Shown here in pieces: positions 9,181 to 19,200 of a stretch of DNA of 53,712 nt. Numbering within the stretch: position 1 is the first letter of the stretch; every line of letters starts with the position of its first letter. Origin of the DNA: Thauera linaloolentis 47Lol = DSM 12138 (GTDB taxonomy: Bacteria; Pseudomonadota; Gammaproteobacteria; Burkholderiales; Rhodocyclaceae); assembly GCF_000310205.1 (NCBI RefSeq), contig NZ_AMXE01000017.1, positions 1 to 53,712 of the forward strand, in the 5' to 3' direction. The position numbers were made by a program, and so were the translations under genes. Under the pieces are notes generated by a model, which did not search any database, had not been told where the DNA came from, and saw only the letters and a list, made by a program, of their open reading frames with translations.

Positions 9181-10121
9181 AGCTCGACCTCATCTTGGAC
9201 GCCAGGCTCCGATGGAGGTGCGGGTCTCGTGCCTCCGGGTAGGTCGATGGCCTGTACCCTCTCGATGAATCTGGACAGCACCTCTGAGGTCTCCCCCTCG
9301 CGTCGAAGCAGATAGGTTGTCAGCATGGGCGAGCGCCCGGCCAAGGGGCGAGCGACCACTCCAGGTTCGCGGCTTGCCACAATTTGTGGCCCACCGGCTA
9401 GTCCTAAGGCGAACCCGGCCGAAACCACTACCATCATCAGGTCAAACGAGGAAACGCGTTCGGCAATCAGGGGTTGCCGGTCAGAGCGGCGTAGTACGCG
9501 CTCAACTTGCCGAGCGTGGCCCTCGCAAGTCTCTGGATCGCATAGTGCCAGCGGAAATTGCAGCACATCGTCCAGTGGAATTCGCTTGTACCTGAGCAGA
9601 TGGTGTCGCGCAGGTACTGCCACCATCAGGGGATCACTCCACACGGCTTCTGCAGCGATATTTTCGCCGACATCATCAGACTGCGCAAAGCCCACGTCGT
9701 ACAGATCGTCTTGCAGTCCCTTGATCTGCTGCGACAGCGGCACTTGGAACAGCCGAATATCGACATCAGGTTCCTCCTGACGGCAAAGCGCTAGCAAAGA
9801 CGGAAGACGCGACGGCGTGATGTCATCGGAAAGCGCAATACGTAATTGGCCGCGGAACCCGTTAGTCGCTGATTTCACGCTATCCCGCGCCTGCTGCAAG
9901 GCGATAAAAATACGTGGCACATGCTCTAGAAACAATTCGCCCGCCCGTGTAAGACGCGTACTACGGCTGGTCCGAATGAACAACTGCTCGCCTAAATCTT
10001 CTTCTAGCTCCTTGATGGTGCGTGATAGGGGCGACTGCTCGATATGAAGTTTTTCTGCAGCTCTCGCGAAATGAAGTTCTTTTGCTACTGCGAAGAAGCA
10101 ACGCAAATGACGAATTTCCAT
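9177..10121 (-). CDS. LysR-family transcriptional regulator
   Basis: A 314-residue LysR protein. The N-terminal winged HTH (MEIRHLRCFFAVAKE, then AAEKLHIEQSPLSRTIKELE) is intact. The effector domain is of the substrate-binding type, from about residue 90 (LRIALSDDITPSRLPSLL). The C-terminus is Pro-rich. It is the first gene of a two-gene unit with the TrbK-like lipoprotein. It is divergent from the SnoaL-like gene at 10491, and the 369-nt gap between them holds a palindrome of LysR-box type. Its target may be that promoter, but this is inferred from position only. Confidence 0.88.
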   Translation of the reverse strand: MEIRHLRCFFAVAKELHFARAAEKLHIEQSPLSRTIKELEEDLGEQLFIRTSRSTRLTRAGELFLEHVPRIFIALQQARDSVKSATNGFRGQLRIALSDDITPSRLPSLLALCRQEEPDVDIRLFQVPLSQQIKGLQDDLYDVGFAQSDDVGENIAAEAVWSDPLMVAVPARHHLLRYKRIPLDDVLQFPLALCDPETCEGHARQVERVLRRSDRQPLIAERVSSFDLMMVVVSAGFALGLAGGPQIVASREPGVVARPLAGRSPMLTTYLLRREGETSEVLSRFIERVQAIDLPGGTRPAPPSEPGVQDEVEL

Positions 10122-10292
10122 ACCAACTCCTTTCGCAGTTAATAGGTATTTCTATATTTCGCAGGCCAACGCTTTCCATCTAGTGGGCATGCTAATAAGG
10201 CGAAATTAATTTCTAAACGATCCCCATGGCTTCAGCGATGTAGGTTGCAATTCTCAGCTACGAGACGTGTCACTCGTTATGAGATGGTATGC

Positions 10293-10313
10293 ACATTTCT
10301 CAGTGTGAAATGT
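10293..10313. promoter_or_regulatory. Candidate LysR box in the 10122-10490 divergent gap
   Basis: The gap 10122-10490 is clearly AT-richer than its surroundings and holds no credible gene. Inside it ACATTT (10293-10298) and AAATGT (10308-10313) form a perfect inverted repeat around nine bases. This fits the TTT-N9-AAA / T-N11-A shape of LysR binding sites. It lies between the divergent lysR gene and the SnoaL-like gene. Confidence 0.4.
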
Positions 10314-10377
10314 ACATGGTTTCTGCCAAGTCTTTTCAATACTCATCAACAATGGAGCGAAGATCGGTTGGTGAAAA

Positions 10378-10407
10378 TTGAGAGAATGCAAAATTTGTTG
10401 ATATATT
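10378..10407 (+). promoter_or_regulatory. Candidate sigma-70 promoter of the SnoaL-like/hydrolase pair
   Basis: TTGAGA (10378-10383) and TATATT (10402-10407) are separated by 18 bases and lie about 85 nt before the start codon at 10491. The ribosome site GAGGTG lies 6-7 nt before that ATG. The promoter call is by consensus only. Confidence 0.35.
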
Positions 10408-10490
10408 TTGAATTCTGTTTTCAACAGGAGTGGTTGCCATGAAGCTCCATTGGAGGCAATGATTAAAATAGTTAATTTTGAGGTGTTAAT

Positions 10491-11045
10491 ATGTCTTGGC
10501 ATGCACATAAATCATTGAGCAACAGAATTTGTAGGCTCGGAATTTTAAGTATTCTTGTTTTGCCATTTTCATCTGGCGGCGCGAATCCAGCGATCGCCGC
10601 AGATATTCGTGCTGATGGCCAGTATGTCCTCAATGAGGATCGCGCAAAATCGCTAATCGGGCCTTTTTACAAGGCTCTTACGGCTAAATCAGAAAAGGAG
10701 GTCGAGGAACACCTCACTTCTGTCACAAGTCTGGGATGGACCTCCTGCGCAACCAATGATTCCTGCGAGGATCGCAAATCGGTGATTTCGCGCTGGTCTC
10801 GAAGAGTCCATGCTGTGCCAGATATGAAATGGGAATTTAAGGAAATAATAGTTACCGGCAATAAGATAATCGTTCGCGGAGAAGGGACCGGTACACCAAG
10901 CGGAGATTTCTTAGGTGTTCCGTATAGTGGCCGGAGTTTTCGCATACTTGCGATCGATGTTCATACAGTTGAGCAAGGGCTATTGAGCAGCATCTTTCAT
11001 GTGGAAGATTGGGCTGGCGCCGCGCGACAGTTACGCGGCCAATAA
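10491..11045 (+). CDS. Secreted SnoaL-like (ester cyclase-type) protein
   Basis: A 184-residue protein with an N-terminal signal-peptide-like segment ending near PAIAADI (about residue 38). The rest resembles the NTF2/SnoaL fold, a cone-shaped barrel used by polyketide cyclases, ester cyclases and many small-molecule binding proteins. The C-terminal pattern (GEGTGTPSGDF, then GVPYSGRSFRILAIDVH and FHVEDW) is the clearest sign. Its substrate cannot be read from the sequence. It is followed after 31 nt by an alpha/beta hydrolase on the same strand. Codons here are AT-richer than in the ICE backbone, which suggests separate origin. Confidence 0.65.
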   Translation: MSWHAHKSLSNRICRLGILSILVLPFSSGGANPAIAADIRADGQYVLNEDRAKSLIGPFYKALTAKSEKEVEEHLTSVTSLGWTSCATNDSCEDRKSVISRWSRRVHAVPDMKWEFKEIIVTGNKIIVRGEGTGTPSGDFLGVPYSGRSFRILAIDVHTVEQGLLSSIFHVEDWAGAARQLRGQ

Positions 11046-11076
11046 TATGCAGAATAACTGAAGGGAAGATTTCATT

Positions 11077-12294
11077 GTGAAGGCGCCAAGTGGATTTCGG
11101 GCCGCTATATGCTGCTGTATATTGACTGGCACAGCTTTGATAACCGCCATCGCCTGTGCCGATATTGGTGATGAACATCGATTCGAGCAGAAAAGATCCT
11201 TCGAGGCCTATCAACGAGACTCGATTGAATGGCTAAAGCAGCGCCGTGTCTTTCAAAGTGAGGACAAGTCAACGGAATTGACTTTGAACACCCCCAGGGA
11301 ATGGCGCCCGCAAGGGAAACCGCATCAAGGCATACTGCTAGTCCATGGACTAGGTGACTCGCCTTGGTCCTTCCATGACATTGGTGAGCAGTTGGCGAAG
11401 CGTGGGTTCTTGGTGCGAACGGTACTGCTGCCTGGTCACGGGACACGACCAGAAGACATGTTGGACGTTACGTTAGAGGACTGGCGCCGTGTTGTTGAAG
11501 AGCAAGCGCAGGTGCTTAGCGCCGAGGTGGATCTGGTCTATTTGGGAGGATTTTCGACAGGCGCCAACCTAGTCGTAGACTATGCTTATGCCCATACTGA
11601 CATCGCTGGATTGCTACTTTTTTCGCCAGCGTTCGAGTCCGACAGTGCTTTCGACTGGTTGACCCCACTGATAGCTTGGGCTCGCCCATGGCTATTGGAG
11701 CCAAGCGAGGTACGTCCTATGCAGAATTCTGTTCGCTACATGACAGTGCCTACCAATGGTTTTGCACAGTTCTATCGCAGTAGCAGAAGGGCTAGACGTG
11801 CGCTACACCATGCTTCATATAACAAACCAGTACTGATGGTGGTAGCCGAGCACGACTCGGTTTTGGATACTGCGTATCTGTCTGAAATTTTTAGAACGCG
11901 ACTGACCCATCCTGCCAGCCGACTTATCTGGTATGGCAATGCTCCAAACCAAGCAAAGACCGACCCGCGTGTACTTGTTAAGACCGACAAACTTCCTGAA
12001 GCACGTATTAGTCAGTTCTCGCATATGGGAATGATGTTCTCCCCGAATAATCCCCTCTATGGGAATGAAGGCCGTCTACGCATTTGCTGGAACGGCCAGA
12101 GCGAAACAGCCACCACTGCCTGCGAACAGGGCGCTACCGTTTGGTTTTCCGACTGGGGACATAAGGAGGAAGGAAAAATCCATGCACGTCTGACCTTTAA
12201 TCCCTACTTCGAATGGCAATCCAATGTCATAGGTCAAGTGCTGAATGAGGCTTTACAGAATTCCCCTTCTGCCTCCACGCAAGAATCGCCCTGA
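11077..12294 (+). CDS. Exported alpha/beta hydrolase (S33/lysophospholipase-like)
   Basis: A 405-residue protein with a hydrophobic leader (about residues 8-28) that points to export. The alpha/beta hydrolase features are all visible: oxyanion region LVHGLGDSPWSF, nucleophile elbow GFSTGA (Ser), the acid in EHDSVL and a late His in SHMGM. A carboxylesterase or lipase-like activity on an unknown ester is the natural inference. The start is a GTG at 11077 with GAAGGGA just before it. It runs convergent with the DUF3500 gene, leaving only 11 nt between the stops. The C-terminal 80 residues contain two Cys residues and may form a lid. Confidence 0.75.
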   Translation: MKAPSGFRAAICCCILTGTALITAIACADIGDEHRFEQKRSFEAYQRDSIEWLKQRRVFQSEDKSTELTLNTPREWRPQGKPHQGILLVHGLGDSPWSFHDIGEQLAKRGFLVRTVLLPGHGTRPEDMLDVTLEDWRRVVEEQAQVLSAEVDLVYLGGFSTGANLVVDYAYAHTDIAGLLLFSPAFESDSAFDWLTPLIAWARPWLLEPSEVRPMQNSVRYMTVPTNGFAQFYRSSRRARRALHHASYNKPVLMVVAEHDSVLDTAYLSEIFRTRLTHPASRLIWYGNAPNQAKTDPRVLVKTDKLPEARISQFSHMGMMFSPNNPLYGNEGRLRICWNGQSETATTACEQGATVWFSDWGHKEEGKIHARLTFNPYFEWQSNVIGQVLNEALQNSPSASTQESP

Positions 12295-12305
12295 GTCTGA
12301 ACATA

Positions 12306-13439
12306 TTAGTGTTGGTGACGGCGTAGATGCTGCTCCAGCAGGCTCTTACCGTAATCCATACCATTTGGGCGGCGCACCACAGCATGAACATGATTTTCCT
12401 TGGAGAAAACCCCAGGGACTTCGTCGAATTCAATCAAAACTTCAGGACTGACGGTCCGATAGAAGATTCGTCCGTCGCTCCTGACGGTGAAAGTAAACCA
12501 GGTGTCCTCGATCCGTTGCGAAATTCGTTCTATATCAATGCGTGACTGATCCGCATGCACGTTGCCCACGAAAGCAGTGATCATTCTGAGAAGCAGGCTA
12601 CGTTGCGAGGCACTCATCTCACGTCCTGACAGGCCCGCTTCTGGAACATTGGCGTCGTCGTTACCGGCGCCAGTCAAGATGCCAGGACTAGCATCCAGTC
12701 GTGCCTTGTGCTGTTGCACCGGGTTGAGCGATTCGATAAAGGCTCGCGCTTGTTCGCGCTCGCGCTCCAGCACAACCAAGTTTTGATAGCCAGTTGGTAG
12801 AGTGATTCCATAGGGGGTGCTTGTTGGTTCCGAGCCCCAAAATGTTGGACTCATCGCGACTTGGTTTCCCAGCACGAAATAGTTGATGACCAGATGATGC
12901 CCCTCAAGCTGGAATCCCCATGGGAGGGACTCCGAGGGCACCCCGAAAATCATCAAATAGTATTCATCCTCGTTGAGTTCTTTGGTATTCCCAACAAGTT
13001 CACCAAGCACCCGATTAAGGCGCATGATGTCCCTTGTCATTTTCATTCCTTGCGCACTCAATGCTACGTTCAGCAATCCGAAGACGCGTTGACGCGCATC
13101 ATTCGAAAGGTTCCCAAGGCGCAAGCCAAGTCGGTTGGATGAGCGGTGAAAATTACTCCATACATGCCATTGAGGACTATCAACAACTTGAAGCAGTTCT
13201 ACTTGCTGCTCTGGCGTTAAGTCCGCCAAGAGATCACGAGCAGCGGCGGCGATGGGAACTGTGTTAACGCCAGTGATGCGCTGCATCTCGGGTGACACGG
13301 AATCCACGGCGCGATTGTCTTGCATAGAAGGAGTCTGCGCGGCATGCACGCGGTGGCCAAGTAGATAGATTCCACCCCCACCGAGTACAAGCGTGAGCAG
13401 CGCCGCCAATACCCATGGCATTAAATTCGCAATGCTCAT
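12306..13439 (-). CDS. DUF3500 protein with N-terminal membrane anchor
   Basis: The 377-residue protein begins with one membrane-spanning segment (about residues 8-30). It then matches the DUF3500 family pattern, including WGFQLEGHHLVINYFVLG and the following SPTFWGSEP. Family function is not established. The domain therefore probably faces the periplasm. It is the last gene of the 12-gene operon and lies 9 nt after the doxX-like gene. A GTG immediately upstream (13442) is an alternative start. Its presence at the end of an efflux/redox operon suggests a role in handling the same compound. Confidence 0.7.
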   Translation of the reverse strand: MSIANLMPWVLAALLTLVLGGGGIYLLGHRVHAAQTPSMQDNRAVDSVSPEMQRITGVNTVPIAAAARDLLADLTPEQQVELLQVVDSPQWHVWSNFHRSSNRLGLRLGNLSNDARQRVFGLLNVALSAQGMKMTRDIMRLNRVLGELVGNTKELNEDEYYLMIFGVPSESLPWGFQLEGHHLVINYFVLGNQVAMSPTFWGSEPTSTPYGITLPTGYQNLVVLEREREQARAFIESLNPVQQHKARLDASPGILTGAGNDDANVPEAGLSGREMSASQRSLLLRMITAFVGNVHADQSRIDIERISQRIEDTWFTFTVRSDGRIFYRTVSPEVLIEFDEVPGVFSKENHVHAVVRRPNGMDYGKSLLEQHLRRHQH

Positions 13440-13448
13440 CACGCAATC

Positions 13449-13961
13449 TCAGACGGAAAACTTGAGTTTTCGATCCACCGCAAAGTCGCCGCTACCACGC
13501 ACAGCGATATAAAGTGCAAGAAATCCCATCAGTACCGGAAACTCTATGCCGCGATCAATCCAAGGCCAGGTAGGGCCGAGCGCATAACTGATGCCAATCA
13601 TTTGCAACGCGATAATGAACGCGACTGGGCGCACCCATAGTCCAATAGCCAGCATGACGGCTCCGACAGTTTCAAGCAGCATGACCAGAAATGCCAGCTG
13701 CGGTGCGAACGGCAGGCCCATGACGTTTTGGATCAGATTAATGGAGCCAGCCATGGGGTCAGCCATGGAGCCATGAGATATCCCTAGGGCTTTGGGAAGG
13801 CCGTGGGTAAACATGACGACGCCGAAGGCGAAGCGCAACACCGCATAAAGGATGGGCTCTGCCCGAGTGTAGAACGTCATCAGCGCTGGAAACAGAAGGC
13901 GCTCGTGAGTTGCGGATATTTCTCCGAAAGAAATATTGGATTGGGCTTGTGATTTTTCCAT
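13449..13961 (-). CDS. DoxX-family membrane protein
   Basis: A 170-residue DoxX-type protein with four hydrophobic segments. It shows the family features: YAVLRFAFGVVMFTHGLPKAL in the first helix and ALGPTWPWIDRGIEFPVLM before the last. DoxX proteins are quinone-linked or thiosulfate/redox-stress membrane proteins in the best-studied cases. The start at 13961 is chosen over one 16 codons upstream because AAGGA lies 7 nt before it. The gene follows the ABM gene after 122 nt and precedes DUF3500 in the operon. Confidence 0.78.
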   Translation of the reverse strand: MEKSQAQSNISFGEISATHERLLFPALMTFYTRAEPILYAVLRFAFGVVMFTHGLPKALGISHGSMADPMAGSINLIQNVMGLPFAPQLAFLVMLLETVGAVMLAIGLWVRPVAFIIALQMIGISYALGPTWPWIDRGIEFPVLMGFLALYIAVRGSGDFAVDRKLKFSV

Positions 13962-14083
13962 CTTGGTAGTCCTTAGAATTGATGCGTGGGAATCCACAAA
14001 ATCCCTCAAGCTGCCCGCTTTGAGGGTGAATGCCGAAGCGAAACAGCCAGATGCTGTATCGCTTCATGCGACGTTGGCAGGGT

Positions 14084-14818
14084 TCAGTCTTGATCGCGCG
14101 ATCGATCGATTAACTGGGTCTGCCGAACAGGTGTGCTCGTCAGTTCGGTCAAAGCAGATTGGAACTGCCGGCCTGATTTAGTCGCAATGCTTTCATCGCG
14201 TGCACTTTTTCTTGTCCAGCGCTCAATCAGCAGAAATTCGAGCGGCTGGTCCAAATCCCGATACAGCCAGAAGCCTTGATTGCCCTGGGCTGACCTGATG
14301 GCGGTGGCTACTTCGGCAAAGACCTCAGCCAACTTGATGTGCGCATCCACCTTCACCTGAATCAAGGTCAGCAGGTTGTATGAGCCAAGGGGGGCGCTGA
14401 TCCCGGCTGATTGAGCGGGGAGTAGTTCAGACAACTTTCGCTCCGCCACATCCCCACTAAGGTCGTCTGCTTCCTGGCGCCTAATCGCCTTGTAGTAGGG
14501 CTGACCGGTATGGGCGTCTAGCGCAGCAGCGTTTGCCCAATGCTCGAAGAGATATAAGGTGCTTGGACTACCGGCGTCCTCATATACGTTAAAGGCAAGG
14601 TTCCCAGCTTCAGAGCGCGCACCCACAACTTCCTTGCGCATCGTCTCCAGGAATCCGTCAAGATGGTGCGGCTTGACAGGCAAGGTCACGAAAAGTTGCA
14701 GGGGCGACTGAATGGATGTTGTAGCGAAGGCGTTCGCGGGTTGTGCCGATGCCGTGGCGATAGTGGCAATAGTGCTCATGGCGAAAAGTGTTCCTCTGGA
14801 AAAGCGTTTTCTGAACAT
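14084..14818 (-). CDS. Exported protein with two ABM-type domains
   Basis: A 244-residue protein with a signal peptide (TIATASAQPANA, cleavage near residue 30). Two tandem ferredoxin-like ABM (antibiotic biosynthesis monooxygenase/quinol monooxygenase) units follow. The first has the pattern LFVTLPVKPHHLDGFLE then LYLFEHWANAAALDAH; the second has LIQVKVDAHIKLAEVF then FLLIERWTRKSARDE. ABM proteins act on quinols and polyketide-like aromatics without a cofactor. An exported tandem form is unusual, as single-domain cytoplasmic proteins are the norm. The start at 14818 is preceded by GGAG. An in-frame Met eight codons upstream is less likely. Confidence 0.7.
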   Translation of the reverse strand: MFRKRFSRGTLFAMSTIATIATASAQPANAFATTSIQSPLQLFVTLPVKPHHLDGFLETMRKEVVGARSEAGNLAFNVYEDAGSPSTLYLFEHWANAAALDAHTGQPYYKAIRRQEADDLSGDVAERKLSELLPAQSAGISAPLGSYNLLTLIQVKVDAHIKLAEVFAEVATAIRSAQGNQGFWLYRDLDQPLEFLLIERWTRKSARDESIATKSGRQFQSALTELTSTPVRQTQLIDRSRDQD

Positions 14819-14852
14819 AAGAAGTACTCCATTGACGTGCAATTAATGCGAG

Positions 14853-16271
14853 TTACGGTGCCGCAGGCCCGGCTGATACCGTGGCGACATCGGAGGGAAA
14901 GTCGTTTTCCTCTTCCGGTCGAAGTTCTGGCCCCACGCCCAACGTGTGGTAGATGTCTATCCAGTGCTGCCCTAACTCGGAAGTAGCCAGGGCTTGGCTT
15001 CGCTGGATATCGAACAGACTGCGCTCGGCATCGAGCACTTCCAGCATTGAGACCGTGCCGGCTTCGTACTGGCGGCGGGCAAGCCGTGCTGCTCGCTCGG
15101 CTGCGGCAGTGGCTTGGTCAAGGTGCTGGAGGCGAATCAATCCTTGTCCATAGGCATGGATTGCTGTCTGACTGTCACGCGCTGCTTGCAGTAGCGCTGC
15201 GTCATAGGCTAGGCGACTTTGTGCCAACCGTGCGTCGGCACCTTCAATGCGCGAACGGATGCGCCCAAAATCGAACAATGGCTGCAATAGCTGTGTGCTG
15301 ATTGACCAAGTAGGGCCATCTACTCCCCGCTCGAACCCGCCCAGCAAACCAAGCGTGAATTGGGGGAAGCGCGATGCACGGGCGGCAGCCAAATGATCTC
15401 CTGCTGCCTGCATGCGCTCGCCTGCAGCTCGAACATCCGGCCGCAACCGAAGTAGCTCCACGGGTAACTTGAGCAAATCGGCCACCGCGTCGTTATGCGG
15501 GGACTTGGGTTGCTGCGGCCCCTCGGCAATGATGTCATCGACCGCTTCAAGGTCGTTCGCCAAGAGGTAGGTCAGTGCATGGCGGGCGACGGTAACTCGC
15601 TGGCTTGCGGCAGGTATCTCCGCCTGTGTTATGCGATCCTGAGCAATCATGCGTTCTATATCCAGGCGGGTTGCCAGCCCCCGTTTCCTACGTGCATCAA
15701 TGAGTTCTGTGGTGCGCTTCAGAGCAGCACTGGTGCGCTCAGCCAATTGCACTTGCTGTTGCCCCAATCGCAACTGTAGATAGGCAGTAGCAACTTCTGC
15801 CATCAGACTCAACCGAAGCGACTGATAGTCGAAGCTGCTCGCTTGAACTTCTGCGTCGGCAGCATTGCGCGTGGACCTTAGGCGTCCAAACACATCAAGC
15901 TCCCAGGCCAAATCCATCCCGTATCGATAGCTATCCGAACCGCCGAACTCCCGCCCGGCGGCGCCTGACAAAGTTGTGTTGGGTAAGAGGGAAGCTGCGG
16001 CTAACTGACGCTCGGCACGAAGCTCCCGGATACGCTCGGCCGCGATGGCAAGATCCAGGTTTGCTCGGAGCGCGATATCCAACAATTTTGTCAAAGCCGG
16101 GTCATCAAAGCTCTCCCACCAGCGCAATGGCATTCCGGCTAAGACAAGCCTTTCATCACGCACCATTTGGTCCTGCAACGTCATCGGGTCGGTATCTCGT
16201 CCCGTTGTTGCGCATGCGCTCACCAAAAGCGTTAAAAAGCCAACTAGCACACAATGTAATGTAGACTTCAT
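14853..16271 (-). CDS. Outer-membrane factor of an RND efflux pump (NodT-type lipoprotein)
   Basis: A 472-residue TolC-like channel protein of the NodT/OprM group. It has a lipobox VSAC (Cys at residue 19). The two repeated efflux domains are visible, each with long amphipathic helices, and so are the usual WELDVFGRLRSTRNAADA and FDFGRIRSRIEGADARLAQS motifs. It should form the outer-membrane exit duct for the RND permease encoded just upstream, whose stop it overlaps by 4 nt. The last 20 residues are acidic. It lies in the middle of the long minus-strand operon. Confidence 0.92.
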   Translation of the reverse strand: MKSTLHCVLVGFLTLLVSACATTGRDTDPMTLQDQMVRDERLVLAGMPLRWWESFDDPALTKLLDIALRANLDLAIAAERIRELRAERQLAAASLLPNTTLSGAAGREFGGSDSYRYGMDLAWELDVFGRLRSTRNAADAEVQASSFDYQSLRLSLMAEVATAYLQLRLGQQQVQLAERTSAALKRTTELIDARRKRGLATRLDIERMIAQDRITQAEIPAASQRVTVARHALTYLLANDLEAVDDIIAEGPQQPKSPHNDAVADLLKLPVELLRLRPDVRAAGERMQAAGDHLAAARASRFPQFTLGLLGGFERGVDGPTWSISTQLLQPLFDFGRIRSRIEGADARLAQSRLAYDAALLQAARDSQTAIHAYGQGLIRLQHLDQATAAAERAARLARRQYEAGTVSMLEVLDAERSLFDIQRSQALATSELGQHWIDIYHTLGVGPELRPEEENDFPSDVATVSAGPAAP

Positions 16272-19200
16272 GCGTGGCCCCCGGCTTGTGCGTGCGCAGT
16301 ATCTACCGTGGCAGGAACCGCACGCCGCTCCAGGAACATTCGGTTGAGCGCGAGATAGACCACAGGTGTCGTCAGCAAAGTCAGCACTTGGCTAAAGATC
16401 AGGCCACCTACAATGGCAACGCCCAGCGGTTGGCGCAGTTCAGCTCCTGTACCGAAGGCCAGCATTAATGGCACGGCACCCAGCAATGCCGCCAGCGTGG
16501 TCATCAGGATTGGTCGGAATCGGGTCAGACAAGCCTCACGGATTGCATCCAACGGTGAGACCGCGCGTTCACGCTGCGCCTGCAAGGCAAAGTCCACCAG
16601 CAGGATGCCGTTCTTCTTGACGATGCCGATCAGGAGGATTAGGCCGATCAATGCCATGATCGAGAAATCAAGTTTCCAGAGCCACAGGAAAAGCACCGCA
16701 CCGATCCCTGCCGAGGGCAAGGTGGACAGAATAGTGAGGGGATGCACAAAGCTCTCGTACAGGACACCGAGGATGATGTAGACCGCCAGAAGTGCCGTGA
16801 GGATCAGCAATGGCTGGGTCGCCAAGGAATCCTGGAAGGCTTGGGCCGCCCCTTGGAAGGTGCCTGTCACGCTGACGGGCATGCCAATCTCCACTCCCAA
16901 GGCCTGCAAGCGCGCGACAGCATCGCCCAAAGCGACATTGGGCGCGAGGTTGAACGACAGGTTGGCCGCCGGGAGCATGCCGTTGTGAGTAATCACCACG
17001 GGACCATTGGTGGCCGGGTCAAGCTTGGCGAAGCTCAGCAGCGGCACCATCTGCCCCGTCAATGGCGATCGCAGGTGGAACCATGCTAGGCTGTCCGCAT
17101 TGCCCCGCTGGCGGGAGTCGATCTCCAGAATGACGTTGTACTGGTTGATCTCCGTTTGAAATTCGCTGATTTGACGTTGACCAAAAGCGTCGTAGAGCGC
17201 GTTGTCCAGATCCGCAGCCGAAAATCCGTAGCGTGCTGCTTCGGTGCGGTCGAGCGTCAAACGAGTGACGTGCGCATCCCATTGCAGGTCATTGGATACG
17301 TCACGAAATTGCGGCTCGGAGCGTAAACTCTCAGTCAGTGTGCGAGTCCAGCGGGCCAGTTCAGCGCTGTCCTGAGCACGGAGCACGTATTGATACTGCG
17401 CGCGGGGCTGGCCGGCACCGATGTTGATATCCTGTGCTGCCCGCATGAACACTTGAATGCCAGGCACTTGAGCAAGCTTCGGCCGCAGCCGATCTATGAC
17501 CTCACTGATCGTCGCATTCCGTTCCCCAGGGTCGTTGAGAACCAGCCAAAGGCGTCCATTGCCGACGGAGTTTCCGCCACCTACTGCATGATTGAAGCCC
17601 GTCACGTCCGGGTCAGCACTGAAGATCGCTTCCAGTTGTTTGTGCTTAGCGACCATGTCCTCGTATGAGATGTCGGAGGCCGCCTGCGTCGCACCCATGA
17701 TGAAGCCGGTATCCTGAAGGGGAAAGAAGCCCTTCGGGATCAGCACGAAGCCTGCAACGCTGGCGGCGATGGTTAGTCCGAAAGCTGCAAGCGTGGTGCG
17801 CTGGTGCACCAGAACCCAATCAAGCACATGCCGATATCGGTCCAGCAGCCAATCGAACAGGCCCGGCCTGTTGCTGTGATGCTGCGGAGCCTTCATAAAT
17901 AGGCTGGCCAGCGTGGGAGCCAGCGTCAGGCACACCACGACGGACACCAGAATGGCGCCGGTGGCCGTGAGCGCGAATTCGCGGAAGAGCCGGCCAACAA
18001 CACCGCCCATGAACAGCAAGGGGATGAAGGCGGCCACCAGCGACACGCTGATCGATACCACCGTGAAGCCGATTTCCCGCACTCCCTTCAGTGCGGCTTC
18101 GCGCATGCTTTCGCCCGCCTCTAGGTGCCGGTGAATGTTCTCGATGACCACGATGGCGTCATCCACGATGAATCCCACAGCGACGACGACAGCGACCAGC
18201 GTGAGGTTGTTCAGACTGAATCCCGCCAGGTACATCAGAGCGAATGTGGTGATCAGAGACACTCCCAGAACCGCTGAAACGATCAGCGTGGCTGAAAGCT
18301 GGCGCAGAAACAGCGCCATGACGCCGATCACTAGGATCATCGTGATGACGAGCGTCAGCTCGACCTCATGCAGGGACGAGCGAATAGTGCGGGTACGGTC
18401 ATTGAAAATTTCGACCTTCATGTCCGCCGGCAACGCGGCCTCCAGACGAGGAAGCGCTTCGTTCAAACGATCTGCGGTTGCGACAATGTTGGCCCCTGGC
18501 TGTCGCATGATGACCAACGCGACCCCATTTTTTCCATTGGGCCAGACCTGCGTGTAGTCATCCTCCGAGCCGCGCGTGACCGTTGCGACATCCTTGAGAT
18601 GAACTGGCAGGCCGTCGCGATAGGAGACGATCAGTTCGCCATACTCTGCTGGATCGAACAGTTGGTCGTTAACCTGCAGAGTGGAAACACGGTTCTGTCC
18701 GAACAGCGCACCTTTGGGCAGGTTGACGCTCGTGCGTTGCACCGCACTGCGTACCTCGGCCAATGTTACTTGTGCCGCAGTGAGGCTCTCGGGCTTGGCC
18801 TGGATACGAATCGCCGGTCGTCTCTGCCCAACCAGATTCACCACGCCCACGCCTTCAATCTGGCTCAGTTGGCGCGCTAGAACGGTTTCGGTCAGGTCGC
18901 TGATCTCGGTCAACGACCGCGTATCCGATGTCGCTCCAAGGATCAGGATCGGGCTGTCTCCCGGATTCACCTTGCGCCAGGTTGGCAGACTGGGCATATC
19001 ACTGGGCAGTCGTCCCGCGGCCGTATTGATGGCCGCCTGAACTTCCTGCGCCGCGACATCGATGTCCTTTGCCAGGGCAAACTGTAGCGTCAATGTCACG
19101 GAACTCATCGCACTGGCCGATGTCATTTCTGTCACGCCAGGAATCGAGCTGAACTGCACTTCCAACGGAGTGGCTACCGAAGACGCCATGGTTTCTGCGC

